Positions 1 to 8,397 are shown, numbered from the stretch's first letter. The stretch: 41,599 bases of DNA from Gammaproteobacteria bacterium (GCA_013288185.1 JABDCK010000011.1:1-41599); one strand, 5' to 3'. A program made the numbers and translations. Notes: generated from the letters alone by a model not told the origin.

Positions 1-350
1 TGAAAGGTTACCTGGATGAGTTTTTGTAACGCAGCAATTTGTGAGGCATGTAAGCCTTCAAGGTTCGCAGCATCTTTTTGCAATGCCTGTATGGATTGTT
101 GTTGCGCTGCCATTTTTTGCTGCAATAACCGTAATTGCTCGGCGCGGTTACCTAATTCTTTTTCCGCTTCTGCCAGTTGGTGGCTTAAATTCTTTTCTTT
201 ACCATGGCTATGGTAAATAGTCTTCTCTAAACGTTGAATTTGCGTCTGTACTTGCATTAACGTCTCTTTTAATTGCGCCGCATCCTCCAAGGCAACCAGA
301 CCATGGCTAAAAAAAAGACCTACCGCGAAGCATACTATTATTTTATGCAT
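1..350 (-). CDS. envC: Murein hydrolase activator EnvC, N-terminal part (cut by window edge)
   Basis: Translation of the minus strand from the ATG at 350 gives a signal peptide (MHKIIVCFAVGLFFSHGLVA) followed by a long heptad-like coiled coil rich in Gln, Glu, Leu and Lys (AAQLKETLMQVQTQIQRLEK, later QQKMAAQQQSIQALQ). This is the architecture of the EnvC N-terminus; the C-terminal LytM/M23 domain would lie beyond base 1. In E. coli EnvC is a periplasmic protein recruited by FtsEX to activate amidases AmiA and AmiB at the septum. The start overlaps the end of gpmI by 13 bases, and the gpmI-envC order is the classical gammaproteobacterial one. About 116 residues are visible. The call rests on the coiled coil, signal peptide and synteny, not on a catalytic motif. 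Confidence 0.8.
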   Translation of the reverse strand, partial: MHKIIVCFAVGLFFSHGLVALEDAAQLKETLMQVQTQIQRLEKTIYHSHGKEKNLSHQLAEAEKELGNRAEQLRLLQQKMAAQQQSIQALQKDAANLEGLHASQIAALQKLIQVTF

Positions 351-1858
351 AACGAATGGCCCGTCATCTCCGGCGGTTGCGCTAACCCCATTAAATCTAA
401 CACGGTGGGTGCAATATCAGAAAGCTTGCCACCCACGGGTGCCAGCGTCAGCTTTTTAGGCCCAACATAGACTAAAGGTACCAATGAAGTAGTATGTGCG
501 GTATGCTTCTCCTGGGTGAGCGAGTCTATCATGCATTCGGCATTGCCATGATCTGCGGTAATTAAGGCAGAACCGCCCACGGTGTTGAGTGCTGCCAGGA
601 TTCTTTTTAAACAAAGATCTAGACATTCAATGGCCTTCACCGTTGCGGCAAAATTACCGGTATGTCCCACCATATCTGCATTGGCATAATTACAAATAAT
701 AAAATCAAAATTGCCATGGAGAATTTTATCTACCAATGCATCCGTTAATTCAGGGGCATGCATTTGGGGTTGCAGATCATACGTAGCGACTTTAGGCGAA
801 GGGATAAGAATGCGTTCTTCACCTTTATAGGGTTTTTCCAAACCACCATTAAAAAAGAATGTCACGTGAGCATATTTTTCAGTCTCTGCGATATGTAACT
901 GAGTTAAATGGTTATTTTGCAAATATTCTCCCAGGACATTGTGATGGGTTTGTGGCAAAAATGCGATTGCGGTCGGAAGATTTTTATCATACTCCGTGAG
1001 GCTGACAAACTCACCGAGGGATGGATTTTCCCCGCGGTCAAAGCCTTTAAAATCTTTTTGAATAAAAGCACTCGTTAATGCGCGCGCCCGATCGGAACGA
1101 AAATTCATATAAATAATAATATCCCCAGGCTGTATTTTGACGGGTTGCCCTGCTTTTAAGATACAGGTGGGTTTAACAAATTCATCGGTTTCATGGCGTG
1201 CATAAGCATTTTGCAATGCTTCCATTCCATTATGCGCCGTAAATGCAGATTGACCATGACAGATTGCATCATATGCACATTTTACGCGATCCCAGCGCAT
1301 ATCTCTGTCCATCGCAAAATAACGGCCACTGACAGAGGCCAGTACATCAGGCGGTATTTTCTCTAAGGAGGCACGCGCACTTTGTGGAGGGGTATCACGG
1401 CCATCTAAAAAAGCATGCAGATGAATATTTTCCAGTGCAGCATTCTGTGCCATTTTTAAACAAGCCAGAATATGTTCTTCATGGCTATGCACGCCGCCGG
1501 GTGACAGCAAGCCCATAATATGCACGGCTTTATGGGTTTGTTTTGCGCGGGTAAAAGCTTGTTGGAGTATGGGGTTTTGCAAAAATTCCCCGGTCTGAAT
1601 CGCATGGTTAATCCGGCCGAGATCTTGAAAGATCACGCGCCCCGCACCCAATGTCAAATGACCAACTTCAGAGTTGCCCATTTGACCATGGGGTAACCCG
1701 ACATCCTCACCAGATCCTGAAATGAGGGTATGTGGGTTATGTGCCATTAAGGTATCCCAGGTTGGCGTATTGGCGCAAGCGATAGCATTTCCGGTTTTTT
1801 CTTCACGGGATCCCCACCCATCAAGAATAAGTAGAACAACTGGTTTAGATTTTGTCAT
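338..1858 (-). CDS. gpmI: 2,3-bisphosphoglycerate-independent phosphoglycerate mutase
   Basis: Interconverts 3- and 2-phosphoglycerate in cytosolic glycolysis/gluconeogenesis by a Mn-dependent phosphoserine mechanism. The 506-residue product has the usual family length (about 510). Visible motifs: LILDGWG with metal-ligand Asp13, GNSEVGH with the phosphorylated Ser63, DGRDTPP and SGRYFAMDRDMRWDR in the transferase domain, NFRSDRAR, and the C-terminal ADHGN and HTAHT metal ligands. The ATG at 1858 is preceded by GAGGGGACCCTC, a near-palindrome that includes the ribosome-binding site. It is followed by envC with a 13-base overlap, so the two are probably co-transcribed, and it is divergent from yibN. 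Confidence 0.97.
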   Translation of the reverse strand: MTKSKPVVLLILDGWGSREEKTGNAIACANTPTWDTLMAHNPHTLISGSGEDVGLPHGQMGNSEVGHLTLGAGRVIFQDLGRINHAIQTGEFLQNPILQQAFTRAKQTHKAVHIMGLLSPGGVHSHEEHILACLKMAQNAALENIHLHAFLDGRDTPPQSARASLEKIPPDVLASVSGRYFAMDRDMRWDRVKCAYDAICHGQSAFTAHNGMEALQNAYARHETDEFVKPTCILKAGQPVKIQPGDIIIYMNFRSDRARALTSAFIQKDFKGFDRGENPSLGEFVSLTEYDKNLPTAIAFLPQTHHNVLGEYLQNNHLTQLHIAETEKYAHVTFFFNGGLEKPYKGEERILIPSPKVATYDLQPQMHAPELTDALVDKILHGNFDFIICNYANADMVGHTGNFAATVKAIECLDLCLKRILAALNTVGGSALITADHGNAECMIDSLTQEKHTAHTTSLVPLVYVGPKKLTLAPVGGKLSDIAPTVLDLMGLAQPPEMTGHSLCIK

Positions 1859-1885
1859 TTGAGGGTCCCCTCGTTAACTGGATTG

Positions 1886-1895
1886 TGTGTATAAT
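1886..1895 (+). promoter_or_regulatory. Probable -10 element for the yibN-secB-gpsA operon
   Basis: In the 72-base divergent gap between gpmI and yibN the plus strand carries a consensus TATAAT at 1890-1895 with TG just upstream, followed by a GC-containing stretch about 35 bases before the yibN ATG. No good -35 box sits 16-18 bases upstream, so the assignment rests mainly on the perfect -10. Confidence 0.4.
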
Positions 1896-1930
1896 GCTCG
1901 TTTTTAGCGGACGAATAAAGGTGTGTATCT

Positions 1931-2356
1931 ATGGATCCGTTTTTAATATTTTTCATGCAACATTGGATATTAACGACCGCTTTCATTATGGTTGCGATTT
2001 TATTTCTGGTGAATGAATGGTGGCACAGTGCACATGGCGTCCCCAGTGTTGGCCCCTTAGAGCTGGTTGGAATGCTAAATCATTCCAGTGCCGTGGTGGT
2101 GGATATTCGCGCTAAAGCATCCTTTATACAAGGCCATATTCTGGGCGCCATTAATTTACCGGAAGAAGATTTTGGCAATGATTATGCACCTTTACAAAAA
2201 TACAAGACAAAGCCAGTGATTTTAGTGTGTGCGAAAGGCTTTAGTGCCCCTAAAATGGCTAAGACTTTAGCTAAAAATGGTTTTACTTCTCTATATTATT
2301 TAACCGGCGGCATGGAAGCATGGCAAACGCAGAATATGCCGGTTGCTAAAAAATAA
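1931..2356 (+). CDS. yibN: Membrane-anchored rhodanese-like sulfurtransferase (YibN family)
   Basis: 141 residues: one N-terminal transmembrane helix (about residues 10-28) followed by a single rhodanese domain. The active loop is C-A-K-G-F-S with catalytic Cys100; the upstream VVVDIRAKASFIQGHILGAINLP is the standard CH2A-type rhodanese strand-helix. Predicted to carry persulfide sulfur at the cytoplasmic face of the inner membrane; the acceptor is unknown. The ATG at 1931 has AAGG 9 bases upstream. It is the first gene of yibN-secB-gpsA; in E. coli the same run also contains grxC and cysE, which are absent here. Confidence 0.9.
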   Translation: MDPFLIFFMQHWILTTAFIMVAILFLVNEWWHSAHGVPSVGPLELVGMLNHSSAVVVDIRAKASFIQGHILGAINLPEEDFGNDYAPLQKYKTKPVILVCAKGFSAPKMAKTLAKNGFTSLYYLTGGMEAWQTQNMPVAKK

Positions 2357-2385
2357 CGTTTTTCTAACATCATCTGGAGACACTC

Positions 2386-2859
2386 ATGGACAATACACAC
2401 GAAGGCCCTGCCTTTACCATTCAACGCATTTATGTCAAAGACGTTTCTTTTGAAGCGCCCCATGCCCCTGAAATTTTCAGAGAAGAATGGAAACCTGAGG
2501 TTAATGTAGATTTACAAACCAAGACTAATCGTTTAGAAGAGTCGATTTATGAAGTGGTGCTACATCTGACCGTTACGGTAAAAATGGGCGAAAAAGTTGC
2601 CTTCTTAATAGAAGTGCATCAAGCAGGTATTTTTACCCTGAGCAAATTCCCCGCAGAACAATTGTCACATGCCTTGGGTAGTATGTGCCCCAATATTTTG
2701 TATCCTTATGCACGTGAAACCATTTCTGATATCGTCGTGCGTGGCGGATTCCCGCAATTGCTGTTAGCGCCGGTTAACTTTGATGCGCTCTATTTACAAC
2801 ACTTAGAGCACCAAAAGAAAAATCCACAAAAACAAGAGGAACAGGCTACGCGTCAATGA
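2386..2859 (+). CDS. secB: Protein-export chaperone SecB
   Basis: 157 residues, the normal SecB length (155 in E. coli). Recognisable segments include the early [39 protein letters not shown] and [20 protein letters not shown], the last being the conserved LFPYAR-type region. SecB is a cytosolic homotetramer that keeps preproteins unfolded and passes them to SecA. GGAGA lies just before the ATG. The stop overlaps the gpsA start (ATGA), implying translational coupling. Confidence 0.97.
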   Translation: MDNTHEGPAFTIQRIYVKDVSFEAPHAPEIFREEWKPEVNVDLQTKTNRLEESIYEVVLHLTVTVKMGEKVAFLIEVHQAGIFTLSKFPAEQLSHALGSMCPNILYPYARETISDIVVRGGFPQLLLAPVNFDALYLQHLEHQKKNPQKQEEQATRQ

Positions 2860-3794
2860 GCACAGGCTTAACGTCGCAACATTTTATAGTGCTTGGCACC
2901 GGTGCTTGGGGCGTTGCGTTGGCAACGCACTTAGCCAGGCAGCAACACGCGGTTACGATGTGGGGGCATCATGCGCCAGCAACAGATTTAGCCAAGGCCT
3001 TTGCAGTGCGTGATGATGCCATTGTCTTGATAGCGGTGCCAAGTTTTGCTTTTCAAGAAACGCTTGACAGGATTAAGCCCTATGTTACCGCTAAAACACG
3101 CATAGTATGGGGTACCAAAGGGTTGTCCGCGCAAGGCGCCTTTTTGCATGAATTGTGTGAACACACTTACCCCAATCTACCGTTAGCAGTGCTTTCTGGC
3201 CCCAGCTTTGCTGCTGAGGTCATGCAAAACTTACCAACGGCCGTCACTATTGCCAGTAATAATCCCGCCTTTGGTAATGATTTGGTGCAGGCATTTTATA
3301 GCGATGTTTTTCGCGCCTATTTATCATCAGACATTATTGGGGTGCAATTGGGAGGCGTGGTTAAAAATGTTTTAGCCATTGCGGTGGGGATGTCGGATGG
3401 ATTAGGTTTTGGGGCTAATGCCCGCGCTGCTTTAATTACCCGTGGTTTGGCAGAGCTGAGCCGTTTGGGAGCGGCATTGGGCGCGCAACCCATTACTTTC
3501 ATGGGACTTTCTGGCGTGGGCGATATGATTTTAACCTGCACGGATAATCAATCACGCAATCGGCGTTTTGGTTTAGCTTTAGGCGAAGGCTTGTCTGTAG
3601 ATGAAGCGCAAGCGCGGGTGAGTAAAGTTATTGAAGGTAAAGATAATGCCAAAAAGATAATGCTACTTGGTGCAAAAATGGCCATTGAAATGCCTATCTG
3701 CCAACAAGTGTATGCGGTGCTTTATGAATCTTTACCCGCATCGCAAGCGGTCAAAAATCTTCTGACGCGCACCATCCCTGACAGCGAGTTTTAA
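2856..3794 (+). CDS. gpsA: Glycerol-3-phosphate dehydrogenase [NAD(P)+], shortened
   Basis: Reduces dihydroxyacetone phosphate to sn-glycerol 3-phosphate for phospholipid synthesis in the cytosol. The Rossmann loop GTGAWG is at residues 14-19, the catalytic Lys is in [10 protein letters not shown] (Lys170), and the C-terminal [15 protein letters not shown] and [12 protein letters not shown] segments are typical. At 312 residues it is about 27 shorter than E. coli GpsA (339). Nearly all the loss is an internal stretch between MWGHH and IVLIAVPS (around residues 39-54), where relatives carry the NxxFLP segment. The frame is intact. It overlaps secB by four bases and converges on trmL with a four-base overlap. 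Confidence 0.94.
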   Translation: MSTGLTSQHFIVLGTGAWGVALATHLARQQHAVTMWGHHAPATDLAKAFAVRDDAIVLIAVPSFAFQETLDRIKPYVTAKTRIVWGTKGLSAQGAFLHELCEHTYPNLPLAVLSGPSFAAEVMQNLPTAVTIASNNPAFGNDLVQAFYSDVFRAYLSSDIIGVQLGGVVKNVLAIAVGMSDGLGFGANARAALITRGLAELSRLGAALGAQPITFMGLSGVGDMILTCTDNQSRNRRFGLALGEGLSVDEAQARVSKVIEGKDNAKKIMLLGAKMAIEMPICQQVYAVLYESLPASQAVKNLLTRTIPDSEF

Positions 3795-4246
3795 GAAAAA
3801 TCATTTTGGCGCCAAGCCTCATAAACCATGACAGCAACCGCATTGGAGAGATTTAAGCTACGGTTTTGGGTATGTTGCGGCAAGCGCAGTTGTCTGTGCG
3901 GCGCAAAGCCGTCAAGAATATCGGGTGAGAGACCGCGCGTTTCAGGACCAAACAAAAAAGCGTCATTCGGTTCAAAGCGGGGCGTGGTAAAAAGCGTTTT
4001 ACCTTTTGCACTGAGTGCAAATACACGTGAAGCATTCAAAGAAACTAAACATTGCGCTAAATTATCATGAATTTGTATTTGGGTTAAAGCATGATAATCT
4101 AACCCCGCCCTGCGCAAATGTTTATCATCTAACACAAATCCTAAAGGTTGAATAAGATGAAGCTGGCACTGCGTATTGGCACATAAACGAATAATATTGC
4201 CTGTATTCGGTGGGATTTCAGGTTGGTATAAGATAATTGAAAACAT
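3791..4246 (-). CDS. trmL: tRNA (cytidine/uridine(34)-2'-O)-methyltransferase TrmL
   Basis: SPOUT-class methyltransferase that 2'-O-methylates the wobble base of tRNA-Leu isoacceptors using S-adenosylmethionine. The product (151 residues) begins MFSIILYQPEIPPNTGNIIR, nearly superposable on E. coli TrmL, and carries the knot motifs LFGPETRGLS and LNLSNAVAVMVYEAWRQ. I chose the ATG at 4246 over a TTG 18 bases upstream because family members start at this Met. In E. coli trmL follows cysE in the same neighbourhood; here it is convergent with gpsA. Confidence 0.95.
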   Translation of the reverse strand: MFSIILYQPEIPPNTGNIIRLCANTQCQLHLIQPLGFVLDDKHLRRAGLDYHALTQIQIHDNLAQCLVSLNASRVFALSAKGKTLFTTPRFEPNDAFLFGPETRGLSPDILDGFAPHRQLRLPQHTQNRSLNLSNAVAVMVYEAWRQNDFS

Positions 4247-4280
4247 GCGCCAATCTTGGCACAAATAAAAGGGGTAGTCT

Positions 4281-4436
4281 ATGCAGATATTTAAAAAAAT
4301 CGTGTTGGGATTGATAGGTGGGCTTTTAGTGGGCTGTGCATCACCTCAAACCTGTCGATTGGCCCTTGAGCAAGCAGAGCAGGCCAATCAACGGATTGAT
4401 CAAATTGTTGAACAGATGCATTCCAAAAGCACCTAA
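4281..4436 (+). CDS. Small lipoprotein
   Basis: A 51-residue product beginning MQIFKKIVLGLIGGLLVGC: a short basic n-region, a hydrophobic core and a lipobox (LVGC) with the lipidated Cys at residue 19, followed by a short Gln/Glu-rich helix (LALEQAEQANQRIDQIVEQM). This is the layout of Lpp-like or entericidin-like small lipoproteins, though no family motif is recognisable. Processing by Lgt, LspA and possibly Lnt is expected. Its 3' end overlaps the convergent L,D-transpeptidase gene by four bases. AGGGGT precedes the ATG. Because it is short, expression is not certain. Confidence 0.7.
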   Translation: MQIFKKIVLGLIGGLLVGCASPQTCRLALEQAEQANQRIDQIVEQMHSKST

Positions 4437-5374
4437 AACACAGAACCAATGGGTTGAGGATATCCACTGGCACGATGTTTAATTCGTTCAATTTCTTGCC
4501 ATTGAATTTGATATTTATGTCCTTCACCGGTTGCTTTGCTAATCATAGAACTGATGTCCTTTTGTTCGCTGTAAATACTATCAGCAATGGGGACATGTGT
4601 TTCTAGATAAAGCTTATTATCTAATCGTCCAATTTTATTAGATTGATGAATAATCGCAACGGGCGTGCCTATTTTGACCATATGGTAAAGCGTGGCGACA
4701 TCTTCAGGTAACATCCGGATGCAACCATGGCTGGCTCGCACGCCAACGCCTTTAGGATAAGGGGTGCCATGTATGACAATATTGGCAAAACCTAGACTTA
4801 ACGCATGATCGCCCAAGGGGTTTTCCGGCCCTGGCGGATGTACCTTGGGAATAGGTTCTCCATGGGCAATGTGGTTTTCCATAATAGAATCCGGTACCAC
4901 CCACGTTGGATGTTCGCGCTTGCGCACCACTTGGGTGTTGCCTAAAGGCGTATTCCAGCCTTGTTGACCAACGCCTACGGGAAAGGTGGAAACATGCACA
5001 CCATCGGGGTGATAGTAATAGAGTCTCATTTCTGCCAAATTAACGACTATTCCTTTTCTCGGGGCATCGGGCAATACGAACCGCGAAGGAACGGTAATGG
5101 AAGTGCCAGGTCTGGGCGTGGTATAGCTCACACCGGGATTGGCTTCTACCATCTCATAACCACCCATATCATAGCGTCGACCTAAAGTGGATAAAGTATC
5201 CCCAGGACGTACGGTGGTATATTGAATATTACCGATAATGTTGCCATTAGCGGGTAAAACGAAAGTGGCCCCAAAGCTAACTTTTGGAAACGCACAGAGA
5301 GCCAAAGCGCCAATCCCTAGCAGAGTTACGACGGGTGACATCCTACTTGTCATCGCCGTGAGTCTATTTTTCAT
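4433..5374 (-). CDS. L,D-transpeptidase with LysM domain (ErfK/YbiS family)
   Basis: 313 residues: signal peptide (about 1-35), LysM peptidoglycan-binding module (about 52-97, YTTVRPGDTLSTLGRRYDM), then a YkuD catalytic domain with His202 (IHGTPYP) and the Cys218 nucleophile in SHGCIRML. Such enzymes act in the periplasm. They either make 3-3 peptide cross-links or attach outer-membrane proteins such as Lpp to diaminopimelate; ErfK/YbiS members usually do the latter. AAGGTG six bases before the ATG supports the start. The adjacent convergent small lipoprotein is a conceivable partner, but nothing proves it. Confidence 0.93.
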   Translation of the reverse strand: MKNRLTAMTSRMSPVVTLLGIGALALCAFPKVSFGATFVLPANGNIIGNIQYTTVRPGDTLSTLGRRYDMGGYEMVEANPGVSYTTPRPGTSITVPSRFVLPDAPRKGIVVNLAEMRLYYYHPDGVHVSTFPVGVGQQGWNTPLGNTQVVRKREHPTWVVPDSIMENHIAHGEPIPKVHPPGPENPLGDHALSLGFANIVIHGTPYPKGVGVRASHGCIRMLPEDVATLYHMVKIGTPVAIIHQSNKIGRLDNKLYLETHVPIADSIYSEQKDISSMISKATGEGHKYQIQWQEIERIKHRASGYPQPIGSVF

Positions 5375-5472
5375 TGACGCACCTTTACTGTTTACTACAC
5401 TAGTATTCTTATCGGGCGGGGTAGGAAAAACTAAAGAACTTTACCTATAATATAATTTATGTCTTCCAAAGA

Positions 5473-5865
5473 ATGAGTTTTATGAACGCGTTAAAAATTA
5501 AAAGCCTGATGGTTGTTGTGCTGGGAATAATCGCAGTGTTACTATTAGCACATTATTTAAATTTCCATAAGCATTCCTCTAGTACTATTGTTGAAGCAAT
5601 TGGTAGTACCTTCAATAGGGCGGATATCCATGATAACGATGTAATGGATAATAATGCATGCTGTCAAATTATGGCAAACATTCCACAAGCTTCTATGGTG
5701 AGTGTTGTTCCTGCGAATGCACAAGGGCAGTGCACGCAAGGAGATTTTTGTGCTAAAGCCACGGGTAATGATACCTGCGTTTATTTATATCGTGGTAGTA
5801 ACGAAAAAATTGTTTACAATGCGAAAACCGGTCAAGTATCTTATCCTCGAAAAACTTTTTTATAA
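5473..5865 (+). CDS. Small membrane-anchored Cys-containing protein, function unknown
   Basis: Up to 130 residues: an uncleaved-looking N-terminal hydrophobic helix ([18 protein letters not shown]) and an extracytoplasmic part of about 100 residues with five cysteines. It ends in [20 protein letters not shown], which resembles the C-terminal sheet of minor pilins or pseudopilins. No prepilin peptidase site (G followed by F/M-T-x-x-E) is present, so I do not call it a pilin. TATAAT copies at 5446-5456 are possible -10 boxes. A five-codon ATG ORF (5459-5476) ends in ATGA overlapping the first ATG; an alternative start is ATG 5482. It converges on glnA with a six-base overlap. Confidence 0.6.
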   Translation: MSFMNALKIKSLMVVVLGIIAVLLLAHYLNFHKHSSSTIVEAIGSTFNRADIHDNDVMDNNACCQIMANIPQASMVSVVPANAQGQCTQGDFCAKATGNDTCVYLYRGSNEKIVYNAKTGQVSYPRKTFL

Positions 5866-7119
5866 ATTATAATAAAGTTCAAATTCTACAGGATGGGGGA
5901 TCATTTGTAAGCGTTTGACTTCTTGCATTTTTAATTGAATATAACCATCAATTAAATCATCAGAAAATACCCCGCCCATTTTAAGAAAATCACAATCCAT
6001 TTGCAGTGCTGTCAGCGCTTCATTTAAATTTTCAGCCATGCTGCCTACATTTTCTAGTGGCGCACCGGGATGAATTTTATGCATAATGCCATCTATGCCA
6101 GCCATCAACATTGCAGCAAAAGCCAAATAAGGATTGGTGGCACCATCGGGAAAGCGCACCTCAATACGTTTGCCTTGAGGGGAATGGGTGAACGGAATGC
6201 GAATGGCTGCAGCGCGGTTGTGGGCAGAATACGTTAAATGGACGGGTGCTTCAAAACCAGGGACCAACCGCTTATAACTATTGGTAGTAGCATTGGTGAA
6301 GGCATTGAGGGCTTTGGCATGTTTTAAAATACCCCCCATATAATACAAGGCGATATCCGATAACCCATGGTATTTATCGCCACTAAAAATATTTTGCTTA
6401 TTTTTAAATAATGATTGATGACAATGCATGCCACTGCCATGATTTCCCACCATGGGTTTTGGCATAAATGTTGCTGTTTTACCATACCTATGGGCAACAT
6501 TATGTACCACATATTTAAGCATTTGTATTTCATCCGCTTTGCGCAATAAATTACGAAATTGGGTGCAAATTTCATTTTGATTGTGAGTGGCCGCTTCATG
6601 ATGATGCGCTTCAACTACCAGCCCCATCTTTTCCAGTGTTTGACATATGGCAGAACGCAAATCTTGAGAGGAATCATCATTGGCCGCTAGCTGATAAAAA
6701 GCATGCGTCATGTTCATTTCCCAGCGCACACTATTGAAGATGAAAAATTCAGGTTCAGGACCAAAATAAGCACAATCTGCAATACCGGTGGATTGTAAAA
6801 AATCTTGTGCACGCATGGCAACCGCGCGTGGGCAACGGCTATAACTTTGCATGGTAAGCGGATCGACGATATTGCAACGTAATAACCAGGTAGGGATTAA
6901 GCAAAAGGGATCTAGCACAGCAGTATCCGGAACGGGGGACAAAATCATGTCGGATTCATGAATTTCTCTCCAGCCGGCAATGGAAGAACCATCAAATGTT
7001 TTTCCATGTTGGAAAAATTCTGCGGTGACCATCTCGGCCGGTACCGTGATATGTTGTTCTTTACCAACGGTATCGGTAAAACGCAAATCAACAAATTTTA
7101 TCTCTTTGGGAATTAACAT
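5860..7119 (-). CDS. glnA: Glutamine synthetase, type I, compact variant
   Basis: Makes glutamine from glutamate, ammonia and ATP. The 419-residue sequence is clearly Gln[26 protein letters not shown] with Asp43, GPEPEFF metal ligands, [33 protein letters not shown] and [10 protein letters not shown]. It is about 50 residues shorter than E. coli GlnA (469). About 30 residues are missing between FNSVRW and SSQDLRSA (near residue 133), including the KGGYFPVPP motif with the ammonium-site Tyr179. The loop after [10 protein letters not shown] (residues 350-359) lacks the NLYDLPPEE segment with adenylylation Tyr397. AAGGA six bases before the ATG supports this start, which overlaps the TusA-like gene by 32 bases. 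Confidence 0.93.
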   Translation of the reverse strand: MLIPKEIKFVDLRFTDTVGKEQHITVPAEMVTAEFFQHGKTFDGSSIAGWREIHESDMILSPVPDTAVLDPFCLIPTWLLRCNIVDPLTMQSYSRCPRAVAMRAQDFLQSTGIADCAYFGPEPEFFIFNSVRWEMNMTHAFYQLAANDDSSQDLRSAICQTLEKMGLVVEAHHHEAATHNQNEICTQFRNLLRKADEIQMLKYVVHNVAHRYGKTATFMPKPMVGNHGSGMHCHQSLFKNKQNIFSGDKYHGLSDIALYYMGGILKHAKALNAFTNATTNSYKRLVPGFEAPVHLTYSAHNRAAAIRIPFTHSPQGKRIEVRFPDGATNPYLAFAAMLMAGIDGIMHKIHPGAPLENVGSMAENLNEALTALQMDCDFLKMGGVFSDDLIDGYIQLKMQEVKRLQMIPHPVEFELYYNL

Positions 7120-7342
7120 GTTCTTTCCTTACCATAAAATGAATTTCCTCTTCTTTTTCTTCAATGGATAAGATGGAATGACCACGCATCCTACACCACG
7201 CAGGGATATCATGATGAGTGCCTGGATCTGTGCAAATAACATGGACCAGTGCACCCGTTGGTAAAGTATTCATCAGATTTTGCAGTTTAATCACGGGCAT
7301 GGGACAGAGCAAACGCTTAACATCTAATAAATGTTCACTCAT
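7088..7342 (-). CDS. tusA: TusA-like sulfur carrier protein
   Basis: 84 residues of the TusA/SirA two-layer fold. The hallmark Cys-Pro-x-Pro motif is at residues 13-16 (LLCPMPV), with Cys13 the expected persulfide carrier, and [17 protein letters not shown] matches the second half of TusA. In E. coli TusA passes sulfur from IscS toward MnmA for tRNA 2-thiouridine. Here the start overlaps the stop of the PP-loop gene (ATGA) with AAGGAA 8 bases upstream, strongly implying a shared thiolation function. The C-terminus has an acidic patch (EEKEEEI) and runs 32 bases into glnA. Confidence 0.88.
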   Translation of the reverse strand: MSEHLLDVKRLLCPMPVIKLQNLMNTLPTGALVHVICTDPGTHHDIPAWCRMRGHSILSIEEKEEEIHFMVRKEHVNSQRDKIC

Positions 7343-8397
7343 AGGCGATTTCCTTTCTCAATATACCATTGTGGTAAAATATCCGTTTTATCAAAAGGGT
7401 TTACGGTTAAAGCTTGTAAGGTGCCATCTTTAAAACGCAATTCTGCGGTAAAGCTTTCATCCGGTAAGCAATTACAATAACGTCCCAAAATTTGTGCGGC
7501 TAAATGATAATCCTGCGGGGTTAAATTTTGACCATCCATTAATACTAAGGGGCCCATATGCGTGGCAGGCATCATGGAATCAAATTCTTTGCGATAACCT
7601 TGCAGATATTGGTTCTCACCTTTTTCACGGCCAATAATAAGCTTAAAGTGGGGTGCGGGCCGTAAATGTCGGCCCACTTTTAAGAGCATGATATCATCCA
7701 GTTCATAGGACCGCGCTCCTTGGCTTTGCCACAGATCTGCTAATTTTGCGCTATAGTTTTCATTGGTCAAAAAACAGCAGCCACCCGCAGGTTGTGCGTA
7801 ATCCTCAAACTGAAAAGTTTTTGCCAAAGCGATTTGCCCTTTACGAGAACGTCCGGTAAAGCCCAGTAGTTTATCTCTTTGGATCCAGCCTTCTCTCTCG
7901 GGTAAAGTGGGGGGTAAGAATTGGGCACACAAAGGTCTCACTAAGCGATCCGTGGCGCCGGAATGTTGCGCGATTATCGGCATGGTGGATTTTTTCTGTG
8001 ATTTAGGCCGTTGGCCTATCACTTCACCGGTCACAATAAAATCAAAATGATGTTCTTTAATCCAATCATTGGCTTTACGAATCATGAAGATTTTGCAATC
8101 TAAGCAAGGATTTAAATGCGCACCATAACCAAAGCGGGGATTGAGGACCACGCTTTTGTATTCATCGACAATATCAATAATATGTAATTGAATGCCCAAT
8201 TGCTCAGCAACCCATAAGGCATTATTGCGTTTTTGCTTTGCTTTGTCTTTACTGCGCAGGGCATGGGTATGGCCTTCCACACAAAAACCGGTGAAAAAAT
8301 TAATGCCTTCCACATGAATGCCTTGTTCGAGCATACATTTTGCCGCCAACATGGAATCTAAACCGCCAGAAATCAGGGCGAGGGCTTTTCGTTGCAT
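7339..8397 (-). CDS. ThiI/MnmA-like PP-loop tRNA-thiolation enzyme with C-terminal NFACT-R-like domain
   Basis: 352 residues. The N-terminal half is a PP-loop adenylation domain (SGGLDS, residues 10-15) followed by paired cysteines NPCLDC (Cys98, Cys101) and PAGGCC (Cys207, Cys208), the arrangement of enzymes that adenylate a tRNA uridine and replace oxygen with sulfur. The C-terminal part (about 225-345; KVGRHLRP, IIGREKGENQYL) resembles the NFACT-R RNA-binding domain. From memory, a bacterial subclass of NFACT-R fused to ThiI-like domains has been described from comparative genomics; the target base is, to my knowledge, unproven. Translational coupling to the TusA-like gene supports sulfur transfer. 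It is not canonical ThiI, because no THUMP domain is present. Confidence 0.8.
   Translation of the reverse strand: MQRKALALISGGLDSMLAAKCMLEQGIHVEGINFFTGFCVEGHTHALRSKDKAKQKRNNALWVAEQLGIQLHIIDIVDEYKSVVLNPRFGYGAHLNPCLDCKIFMIRKANDWIKEHHFDFIVTGEVIGQRPKSQKKSTMPIIAQHSGATDRLVRPLCAQFLPPTLPEREGWIQRDKLLGFTGRSRKGQIALAKTFQFEDYAQPAGGCCFLTNENYSAKLADLWQSQGARSYELDDIMLLKVGRHLRPAPHFKLIIGREKGENQYLQGYRKEFDSMMPATHMGPLVLMDGQNLTPQDYHLAAQILGRYCNCLPDESFTAELRFKDGTLQALTVNPFDKTDILPQWYIEKGNRL

Noticed and set aside
5473-5865. Type IV pilin or pseudopilin
   Set aside because: The C-terminus is suggestive, but there is no prepilin cleavage motif and no conserved Glu5.
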